From assembly GCA_947445035.1 (NCBI GenBank), contig CANFCK010000002.1:248001-312000 (forward strand): DNA of 64,000 nt, given 5' to 3'. This DNA is from Deltaproteobacteria bacterium (GTDB lineage Bacteria; Myxococcota_A; UBA796; SXON01). The first letter of the stretch is position 1, and each line of letters starts with the position of its first letter. Below the pieces are notes generated by a model. It was not told where the DNA came from, ran no database searches, and was given only the letters and a program-made list of their open reading frames with translations. Positions 57,543-64,000 of the stretch are shown one piece after another. Both the position numbers and the translations under genes were made by a program.

Positions 57543-58976
57543 ATGTACCCAGACACCCTCCTCCACATCGACGGCGCCTGGCGCTCGGGCCGGCAGGGGC
57601 GGACCATCCCCGTCCAGAACCCCGCTACGGGCGCGATCATCGGGCAGGTCGCCCACGCAGAGAAAGACGACCTGGACGAGGCCCTGGCCGCAGCCGAGCG
57701 AGGGTTCCAACTCTGGCGTCGCACCAGCGCTTACGACCGCTACCAGGTGATGCGAAAGGCGGCGGACCTGTTTGGCAGCCGCGCTGACGACATCGCTCGG
57801 CGCCTCACGCTCGAACAGGGCAAACCCCTGGCCGAAGCGTTGGGCGAGGTCAAGCTCGGCGTCGACCTGATCCAGTGGTTTGCGGAGGAGGGTCGGCGCA
57901 CCTACGGGCGGGTGATCCCATCACGATTGCCGAATGTCGAGCAGCTGGTGGTGCGGGAGCCGGTCGGTCCGGTCGCAGCGTTCACCCCATGGAACTTCCC
58001 CATCAACCAGGTGGTCCGGAAGCTGTGTGGCGCGGTCGCAACCGGCTGCTCGATCATCATCAAGGCCCCCGAAGAAACCCCCGCCTCCCCTGCGGACCTC
58101 GTCGCTGCGTTCGTCGATGCCGGCGTTCCTCCCGGGGTGGTACAGCTCGTCTTCGGCGTTCCCGCCGAGATCAGCAGCTACCTGATCCCCCACCCGGTCA
58201 TCCGGAAGGTCACCTTCACCGGGAGCACCCAGGTCGGAAAACATCTCGCTGCCCTGGCTGGGCTGCACATGAAGCGGGCGACGATGGAGCTCGGCGGCCA
58301 CGCTCCGGTTGTGGTCTTCGCCGATGCCGACGTCGACCATGCAGCAAAACTACTCGCGACGGTGAAATACCGTAACGCCGGCCAGGTGTGTACGAGCCCG
58401 ACGCGGTTTCTGGTCGAGCGGCCGGTCTATGAGCGCTTCGTAGAGGGCTTCGTAGCGGCTGCCGAACGAATCGTCGTGGGCGATGGTTTACTGCCCACCA
58501 CCCGCATGGGTCCGCTCGCCAACGAACGCCGCCTGCACGCGATGGAAGAGCTGGTAGCCGACGCCAGCGAATGCGGCGCCCGCGTGCTGACCGGCGGCCA
58601 CCGCATCGGCGCCCAAGGCTTCTTCTTCGCCCCGACCGTCCTCGTCGACCTGCCCGCCCGGGCGCGGATCCTGAACGAGGAGCCCTTCGGCCCCATCGTG
58701 CCCATTCAGCCATTCGACTCCTTCGCGGAGGTCATGGCGGAGGCCAACCGACTGCCCTACGGGCTTGCGGCGTACGCCTACACCAAGTCGTTGACGACCG
58801 CGCAAGCGTACTCGGCGTCGGTCGAAAGCGGAATGGTGGCGATCAACCACCACGGGCTGGCCCTCCCCGAGCTGCCATTCGGCGGCATCAAGGACTCAGG
58901 GCACGGCAACGAAGGCGGGACGGAGGGCCTGGAAGGGTACCTCAACACCAAGCTCGTCACTCGCGCCGGGCTATGA
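57543..58976 (+). CDS. NAD(P)-dependent aldehyde dehydrogenase (succinate-semialdehyde type)
   Basis: 477 aa from ATG 57543 ([13 protein letters not shown]). Catalytic residues intact: Glu249 in [12 protein letters not shown] and Cys283 in [37 protein letters not shown] and [11 protein letters not shown] are the standard cofactor motifs. Closest in style to GabD/SSADH-type enzymes; the aldehyde is not certain. It ends 7 nt before exonuclease III. A longer open frame upstream is antisense to the DUF11 gene. Confidence 0.88.
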   Translation: MYPDTLLHIDGAWRSGRQGRTIPVQNPATGAIIGQVAHAEKDDLDEALAAAERGFQLWRRTSAYDRYQVMRKAADLFGSRADDIARRLTLEQGKPLAEALGEVKLGVDLIQWFAEEGRRTYGRVIPSRLPNVEQLVVREPVGPVAAFTPWNFPINQVVRKLCGAVATGCSIIIKAPEETPASPADLVAAFVDAGVPPGVVQLVFGVPAEISSYLIPHPVIRKVTFTGSTQVGKHLAALAGLHMKRATMELGGHAPVVVFADADVDHAAKLLATVKYRNAGQVCTSPTRFLVERPVYERFVEGFVAAAERIVVGDGLLPTTRMGPLANERRLHAMEELVADASECGARVLTGGHRIGAQGFFFAPTVLVDLPARARILNEEPFGPIVPIQPFDSFAEVMAEANRLPYGLAAYAYTKSLTTAQAYSASVESGMVAINHHGLALPELPFGGIKDSGHGNEGGTEGLEGYLNTKLVTRAGL

Positions 58977-58983
58977 GCGCCCA

Positions 58984-59742
58984 ATGAATATCACCACGTT
59001 CAACGTGAACTCCATCCGCGCGCGGCTAGATCGACTGCTCCGCTGGCTCGACGACCGTGATCCCGATGTGGTGTGCCTACAAGAGCTCAAGTGCACCGAG
59101 GTGGAGCTGCCGCGGGCCGAGCTCGAAAAGCGCGGCTATCACGTGGTGATCTCGGGCCAGAAGTCCTGGAATGGCGTCGCCATCCTCTCCAAACAGCCGA
59201 TCACCGACGTCGAGATCGACGTTCCCTGGCGGGGAGACGTGCAGGCCCGCGGCATCACCGGGGTGGTGGCGGGCCTGCGAATCGTGAACTTGTACGTCGT
59301 CAACGGGCAAGACACTGCCAGCGACAAGTACGCCTACAAGCTGGAGTGGCTCAAGCAGCTGCGAGAGTGGGTCGCTCCGCACGTCGGGGGCCCGCTGGTG
59401 GTGTGCGGCGACTTCAACATCGCGCCGGCCGACCTCGACGTCTACGACCCCGCCAACTGGACCGAGCAGGTGCTCTGCACCACCGCCGAGCGCGACGCGT
59501 TTTTTGGCCTCCTCGCGCTGGGCCTCACCGACAGCTTTCGCAAACTCCATCCCACTCGCCGGCAGTTTACCTGGTGGGACTACCGGCAAAGCGGGTTTGA
59601 GCAGAACAAGGGCGTCCGCATCGACCACCATCTGCTCAGCGCGGCGCTGCTTCCCCGGCTCGTAGATGTGACCGTGGATCTCGTTGAGCGCGGCCAGCCG
59701 CAGGCGAGTGATCATGCGCCGGTGACATTGCACCTTTCCTAA
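58984..59742 (+). CDS. xthA: Exodeoxyribonuclease III / AP endonuclease
   Basis: 252 aa. All EEP-family signatures: FNVNSIRAR, CLQELKCTE with the metal Glu, GDFNIAPADLDVYDP (Asp/Asn), IDHHLLS and the final SDHAPV with the catalytic Asp-His pair. Repairs abasic sites and trims 3' ends. Convergent with the next gene at zero spacing. Confidence 0.96.
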   Translation: MNITTFNVNSIRARLDRLLRWLDDRDPDVVCLQELKCTEVELPRAELEKRGYHVVISGQKSWNGVAILSKQPITDVEIDVPWRGDVQARGITGVVAGLRIVNLYVVNGQDTASDKYAYKLEWLKQLREWVAPHVGGPLVVCGDFNIAPADLDVYDPANWTEQVLCTTAERDAFFGLLALGLTDSFRKLHPTRRQFTWWDYRQSGFEQNKGVRIDHHLLSAALLPRLVDVTVDLVERGQPQASDHAPVTLHLS

Positions 59743-60432
59743 TCAGCGCACCCGGCTGATCATCGCGCGGGTCGCGGTGTAAACCTCCACCTCCAACGTG
59801 CGGTCCACCAAGCCAGCCCACGTCTCGAAGGGCTCCAGGAGGCCTTCGAGCGGATCCGTCGCCGAGGGCAGCTGCGCCAGCTCCTCGCGCAGCCTCCCCT
59901 CTGCTGCGGCGATCCCTGCGGACAGGCGAGGCCCCACGGCGCTCATCAACGAGCGGCAGCCGTCGGGGTCGCGCCCACCCGCAAACAGCGGTTCGAGGTA
60001 CACCACGACCTTTTCCCAAGCCGACTCGACGGCGGAATCCAGACCTGAGGGCAAAAGCACAAGCGGGCGTGTCGCCGCCGCCAAGGTGCCGACGCTCTCT
60101 CCAGCGCGACGACCCTCTACGATCGCGGTCAGCAGGGCCTTATGGGGACCCTGCAGCGCGTCCAGCAGCGGCACCAGCGCGTCGCTGAAGCGCGTCAGGG
60201 TCGCGACCTCTTGCTCCTCGCCGATGGTCCGCCGCGCCAGCTCGGCCGAGCACACTTCCCACGTCGATACGGCGGCGGTCCCCGGCCGCTTCAGCTGGGC
60301 GTCCACCTGCTCCTGCAGCTCGGCCCACGCCGTCGCGACCGCCGGACACCATCGCTGCCCCACGACGGCCGGAGCGTCGACCGCACCCGCCAATCGCTCC
60401 CTCACCCTGCCGAGCCAGTTCCGCGCACGCAT
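59743..60432 (-). CDS. Protein of unknown function, helical
   Basis: 229 aa from ATG 60432 (MRARNWLGRVRERLAGAVDA). No motif recognised. The composition is Ala/Leu/Glu-rich with long helices (AWAELQEQVDAQLKRP, LPLLDALQGPHKALLTAIVEG, AGLVDRTLEVEVYTATRA). No signal peptide. It is divergent from the AAA ATPase with only about 20 nt between starts, so the two may share a promoter region and function. Confidence 0.6.
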   Translation of the reverse strand: MRARNWLGRVRERLAGAVDAPAVVGQRWCPAVATAWAELQEQVDAQLKRPGTAAVSTWEVCSAELARRTIGEEQEVATLTRFSDALVPLLDALQGPHKALLTAIVEGRRAGESVGTLAAATRPLVLLPSGLDSAVESAWEKVVVYLEPLFAGGRDPDGCRSLMSAVGPRLSAGIAAAEGRLREELAQLPSATDPLEGLLEPFETWAGLVDRTLEVEVYTATRAMISRVR

Positions 60433-60453
60433 CGCTGCATGATATCCGGATCC

Positions 60454-61797
60454 ATGCCCCACGATCCCGACGACCCCGAATCGGACATCCCGACCATCCG
60501 GCTCGGCGGCGCGCAGCCGCGCATGGGCGACCTCCCGGCGGCAGGTTTCTTGCCCCGCGAACCTCGATCTTGGGAAGAAGTGGGGCTCGAAGCCGCCCAG
60601 GTGGAGGCAATCGTGCTGCGGTACCTCGCACGGGAGGGGACCGCCCACGGGCGCGCGATCGCCAACGAGGTCGCGCTCTCCACCGGGATGATCAAGGACC
60701 TCCTCGATGGGCTCAAGACGCAAAAGCTACTCCAACATCGCGGCGCCACCGCCACGGGCGATTTTATCTGGGAGCTCACCGACCTCGGACGGCACACCGG
60801 CATCGAGTCCCGCAAGCTGACGACCTACGTGGGGCCAACGCCGGTCCCGTTCTCCCAGTACGTCCGCGCGGTCGCGGCCCAGTCGATCTCTGCCGTTCGC
60901 TCGACCGCGGACGACTTGCACCGCGCCTTCGAAGACATGACCCTCGGCCAGGGGCTCATCGACGCGCTGGGCCCCGCCATCTCCAGCGGCCGAGCGCTCT
61001 TCCTGTACGGCGAGCCTGGGAACGGCAAGACCAGCATCGCGGAGCGGGTCACGCGCAGCTTCGGCGACACGATCTGGGTGCCCATCACGCTGCTCATCGA
61101 CGGGCACATCGTGAAACTCTACGATCCCGCCACCCACAACCATCGCCCCGAGCGCCAACGTACGCTTTCGGTGCTCGATCGGGCCGATCGGCGCTGGGTT
61201 CGCATTGACCGCCCCACCGTCATCGCCGGCGGTGAGCTGACCCTCGACATGCTCGAGATCCAGCGGAATCCGGTCTCTGGCGTGTGCGAGGCGCCCCTTC
61301 AGCTCAAGGCCAATTGCGGGACGTTGGTGATCGACGACTTCGGCCGCCAACGGATCGACCCGCTGACCCTGTTGAATCGGTGGATTTTCCCCCTCGAACG
61401 CCGTATCGACTACCTTCGCCTCCCAGACGGGCGCAAGATTGCCGCCCCGTTCGATCCGCTCCTGGTCTTTTCGACCAACATCGACCCCGCCACCCTCGTG
61501 GACGAGGCGTTCCTACGGCGGATTCCCTACAAGATCCGCGTGCCGGACCCCACGCGCGACGAGTTCGGCCAGCTGCTCATCGACACCGCCGAGCGCATGG
61601 ATGTGCGGGTACCGCCGGGCTCGCTCACGTGGCTCATCGACCAACATTACCGCAACCGGCCGATGCGCTTCTGCCACCCCCGCGACCTGTTGCAACAAGT
61701 GGCCGACCACGCGCGGTACGCCCAGGAGGAAGCCGTCGCGACCCCAGCGGCCTGGGACCGGGCGGTGGCCAACTACTTCGGGGCCTCCGGACGGTGA
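60454..61797 (+). CDS. AAA-family ATPase with N-terminal winged-helix-like domain
   Basis: 447 aa from ATG 60454 (ATG 60439 possible). Residues about 35-115 look like a winged helix (LRYLAREGTAHGRAIANEVA, LLDGLKTQKLLQHRG). Then comes an AAA core: Walker A FLYGEPGNGKTSIAERV (about 187-197), Walker B GTLVIDDFGRQRIDP (about 290), sensor 1 FSTNIDP (about 339), an Arg-rich lid FLRRIPYKIRV, and sensor 2 in RPMRFCHPRDLL. Similar proteins act as MoxR- or loader-type remodelers; partner unknown. The following CobW-MobA gene starts inside its stop codon (GTGA). Confidence 0.8.
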   Translation: MPHDPDDPESDIPTIRLGGAQPRMGDLPAAGFLPREPRSWEEVGLEAAQVEAIVLRYLAREGTAHGRAIANEVALSTGMIKDLLDGLKTQKLLQHRGATATGDFIWELTDLGRHTGIESRKLTTYVGPTPVPFSQYVRAVAAQSISAVRSTADDLHRAFEDMTLGQGLIDALGPAISSGRALFLYGEPGNGKTSIAERVTRSFGDTIWVPITLLIDGHIVKLYDPATHNHRPERQRTLSVLDRADRRWVRIDRPTVIAGGELTLDMLEIQRNPVSGVCEAPLQLKANCGTLVIDDFGRQRIDPLTLLNRWIFPLERRIDYLRLPDGRKIAAPFDPLLVFSTNIDPATLVDEAFLRRIPYKIRVPDPTRDEFGQLLIDTAERMDVRVPPGSLTWLIDQHYRNRPMRFCHPRDLLQQVADHARYAQEEAVATPAAWDRAVANYFGASGR

Positions 61798-63167
61798 ATC
61801 GACGCGTGCCGGTACTGGTGGTCGGCGGCTTCCTGGGCAGCGGCAAGACCACCCTCGTGCGCCACCTGCTCGCCGATGCGCAAGCGACGGGGGTCCGCAT
61901 GGCGGTCATCTCCAACGAGTTCGGCGAGCTCGGCATCGACGCGGCGCTGCTCGGCACGGGCAACGTCCAGATGGTGGAGCTGGCGGGCGGATGCGTCTGT
62001 TGTACGCTCAGCAACGAGCTCCTGGAGACCTTGCAGGAGCTTCGAGAGCGGGTTGACCCTGACCGCATCGTGATCGAGACCAGCGGTCTGGCGCTGCCCT
62101 TCGACACCCAGCTGCACCTTTTTCGGCCGCCGGTTCGCGACTGGGTGGGGGACGAGGCCTGCGTGGTCGTCGTGGACGCCGAACGCGCGGACGAGTCCGA
62201 CCCGCTCTTCGCCGAGCAGGTCCAAAGTGCCGACGTCGTGGTGCTCAACAAGCTCGACCTCATCGACGATGCGGCGCGTCTGACCGCCGAGGCCAGGATC
62301 AGGACGCTTGCACCCGGGGCGCCGCTCATCGGCTGCGTGCGGTCCGCGGTGGCGCCCGAGCTCTGCTTTCCGGCCGGCCCGCGTCGCCCCCGTTGCGATC
62401 AGCACGAGCATCACGACCACGACCACCATCACCACGACGAGTGGGAGTCCGGTGAACTACGCGTTCCCGACGGGCTCGCAGAGGCGGAGGCGTGGTCCTG
62501 GATCCACTTGCGTCGGGGGGTCCGGACCAAAGGATTCGTCCGTGTCCAGGAGGGCGTGCGCGTGGTTCAGGGCGTCGCCCAGCGCCTGGAGCTGGTCGTT
62601 GCAGGCAGCGACGTGGCGCCCGAGCTCCTGGGCCGGGTGGTGGTGATTCAGCGGCGCCCGCAGGCCTGGATCCTGGCTGGGGGGCGCTCCAGTCGATTCG
62701 GATCGGACAAGGCCGGGTTCGTCATCGACGGCGAGACGCTCTTGGCACGGACGGCGCGCGTGTGTGGCGACGCCGGTTGGGTCGCGGACGTCGTTGCCCG
62801 CCACGAGCGACCGGGGGGGCTGCGCACCTTGGTGGAGCCCGAAGGCCCCCGCCACCCCCTCTGGGGCGTCGCCAGCGCGCTTTCGGAAGCGGTGGCCCGC
62901 AACCAACGCGCCGCGCTCCTCGTTCCGGTGGACCTGCCCAACCTGTCGGCAGCGGCGTTACGAGCGCTCATGGCGGAGTCCGCGCCGCGCCACGCTGCAG
63001 GACAACCGCTCCTGGCGCACTTGCCCACCCACCTGGCAGAGCTGGCCGCGGCCTACGCGCGTCGGGGAGCGAGCGTGCGCGCGTTCCTGGACGAAGCGGG
63101 GTCTGTCGCGACCGATGTGGGCGCGCTAGACAATCTCAATCAGCCGTCAACGGCAGCCGCACCGTGA
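61794..63167 (+). CDS. CobW-type metal GTPase fused to MobA-like nucleotidyltransferase
   Basis: 457 aa from GTG 61794. Residues 1-285 are a G3E GTPase of the CobW/COG0523 group: VGGFLGSGKTTL (P-loop), ELAGGCVCCTL (metal-binding CxCC, about 64-70), VVVLNKLDLID (guanine specificity) and a His-rich run (HEHHDHDHHHHDE, about 204-216) for zinc or nickel. Residues 290-457 resemble MobA, which links GMP to molybdopterin: AWILAGGRSSRFGSDKA, LLVPVDLPNLSAAAL. The GTPase end and MobA start are joined by about 10 residues, so this is a true fusion, not overlapping frames. Metal delivery to molybdenum cofactor synthesis is a plausible but unproven role. Confidence 0.85.
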   Translation: MNRRVPVLVVGGFLGSGKTTLVRHLLADAQATGVRMAVISNEFGELGIDAALLGTGNVQMVELAGGCVCCTLSNELLETLQELRERVDPDRIVIETSGLALPFDTQLHLFRPPVRDWVGDEACVVVVDAERADESDPLFAEQVQSADVVVLNKLDLIDDAARLTAEARIRTLAPGAPLIGCVRSAVAPELCFPAGPRRPRCDQHEHHDHDHHHHDEWESGELRVPDGLAEAEAWSWIHLRRGVRTKGFVRVQEGVRVVQGVAQRLELVVAGSDVAPELLGRVVVIQRRPQAWILAGGRSSRFGSDKAGFVIDGETLLARTARVCGDAGWVADVVARHERPGGLRTLVEPEGPRHPLWGVASALSEAVARNQRAALLVPVDLPNLSAAALRALMAESAPRHAAGQPLLAHLPTHLAELAAAYARRGASVRAFLDEAGSVATDVGALDNLNQPSTAAAP

Positions 63168-64000
63168 ACACGCTCCCCCGGCCCGCCTCGGACTGAACAT
63201 CGAGCTCGCCCCGGTGCGCCTGGACGATGCGTTGACTGATGGCCAGGCCCAGCCCCGTGCCGTCGTGGCGCGTGGTGAAGAAGGGAACGAAGAGTTTGTC
63301 GAGGTCTTCTGGGGTGATCCCGACGCCGGTGTCCTCCACCGACAGCTCAACCGCGGGTCGGGAGCGGGAACGGGGATCGGCAAGGCTGCCCAGTCGGGCG
63401 CGAAACGTCAGCGCGCCGCCCTGGGGCATCGCGTGGAGGCCGTTTTGCCCCAGGTTCAGCATCACTTGCCGAAGTTTGTCGACATCAACCTCGATCGTCG
63501 GCAGGTCCGGCTCCACCTCCTCGACAAAGCGCACGTGCGCGGCAGCCCCGGCCGCGGCGAGCGCCCGCACCGTCGAGGACACAAGGTCCCCGGGTTCGAC
63601 GCACGAGCGGGTGACCCGAAGCTGGCGGGCATAGTCGAGAAACTGGCTGACGATCCGGTTGAGGCGGTCGGTCTCGTCGACGATGACCCGCACCATCTCG
63701 CCGTCAGAACCACCCCGCGAAGAGTCGAGGTACTGCGCCGCGCCGCGGATCCCGGCGAGCGGGTTGCGAATCTCGTGGGCCAGCCCTGCGGCCATCGTGC
63801 CGAGGGCGCTGAGGCGGTGCTCTTCTTTGAGCTCGTCGAAGCCGTGGATGTTCTCCACCGTTCCGGCAGCCTGCACCGCGATTCGCGCCAAGCGCCCGGT
63901 CTCCTCCTCCGAAAACCCGTCGCTGTCGGGCTCGTCCGCGAGCGCGAGCCAGCCAAGCACCAGCTCCCCACTCTTGAGCGGCACGACCACATCAGCGTTC
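63136..64000 (-). CDS. NtrB-like sensor histidine kinase (5' end beyond window)
   Basis: About 288 residues of a cytoplasmic kinase, open to the right window edge. A partial GAF-like segment (GELVLGWLALADEPDSDGF, RLARIAVQAAGTVENIHG) precedes HisKA (MAAGLAHEIRNPLAGIRGAA, phospho-His in AHEIRNP) and the ATPase domain (MLNLGQNGLHAMPQGG, VEDTGVGITPEDLDKL, FFTTRHDGTGLGLAISQRI). NtrB/AtoS-type kinases of this form often feed sigma-54 regulators. The gene overlaps the CobW-MobA 3' end by 32 nt in convergent orientation. Confidence 0.9.
   Translation of the reverse strand, partial: NADVVVPLKSGELVLGWLALADEPDSDGFSEEETGRLARIAVQAAGTVENIHGFDELKEEHRLSALGTMAAGLAHEIRNPLAGIRGAAQYLDSSRGGSDGEMVRVIVDETDRLNRIVSQFLDYARQLRVTRSCVEPGDLVSSTVRALAAAGAAAHVRFVEEVEPDLPTIEVDVDKLRQVMLNLGQNGLHAMPQGGALTFRARLGSLADPRSRSRPAVELSVEDTGVGITPEDLDKLFVPFFTTRHDGTGLGLAISQRIVQAHRGELDVQSEAGRGSVFTVRLPLTAD

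Overview
This 64 kb window is high-GC (roughly two-thirds G+C by eye), dense with protein genes and shows no rRNA, tRNA, CRISPR array, intact insertion sequence or prophage. The gene style points to a myxobacterium-like member of the Myxococcota or former Deltaproteobacteria. Many short lipoproteins have Asp/Thr/Gly/Ser-rich tethers. There are large secreted beta-helix and Cys/Asp-repeat (MopE-type) proteins, one ending in a Cys-Gly-Cys plus hydrophobic plus Arg tail like MYXO-CTERM sorting signals. There is also a FYDLN-acid zinc-ribbon protein, Ser/Thr and two-component kinases, and many ATGA, GTGA and TGATG start/stop overlaps. The species cannot be named from the sequence.

Layout. 1-8.3 kb, minus strand: kdsB, pyrG, an LptC/LptA-like gene, rpiB, glyA and nrdR (cut by the window edge), preceded by a large beta-helix lipoprotein. 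8.4-11.8 kb, plus: acyl-CoA carboxylase beta subunit, then rpsP-khpA-rimM-trmD (no rplS follows). 11.8-14.6 kb: a membrane Ser/Thr kinase with a small Cys-rich partner, then two tandem related lipoproteins. 14.6-19.7 kb: a PilT-like protein with a ruined Walker A site, rpsI-rplM, two exported lipoproteins and the FYDLN-acid protein. 19.7-25.2 kb, minus: a tightly overlapped run of sensor kinase, response regulator, exported protein, lysC and pssA.

25.3-38 kb: oxidoreductase and truD, small lipoproteins and a barrel-like protein, a MopE-repeat/lamin-tail surface protein with a CDP-alcohol phosphatidyltransferase, rhodanese, a Rossmann protein, an aldehyde-dehydrogenase homologue lacking both catalytic residues, arginase, a tandem-FKBP lipoprotein and a TPR-sulfotransferase. 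38-41 kb: an ABC-2 exporter operon next to a repeat-bearing intergenic scar. 41-47 kb: an unfamiliar set of a peptidase-S51-like protein, an enterochelin-esterase-like hydrolase, an ATP-grasp enzyme and an SGNH hydrolase, the best candidate for an undescribed pathway. 47-56.6 kb: a 1197-residue beta-helix/MopE/MYXO-CTERM protein, a Tgt-methyltransferase fusion probably started at CTG, an EAL-domain remnant, a GH92 glycosidase and an arylsulfotransferase-like lipoprotein. 56.6-64 kb: a DUF11-like exported protein, an intact aldehyde dehydrogenase, exonuclease III, an AAA ATPase, a CobW-MobA fusion and an NtrB-like histidine kinase cut by the right edge.

The housekeeping genes (translation, tRNA modification, CTP and Kdo supply, one-carbon, aspartate and phospholipid metabolism) are ordinary. 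The unusual content lies in fused or degenerate enzymes and in the cell-surface and conjugate-chemistry genes. All assignments rest on reading motifs in the translated sequence; no database search was run.
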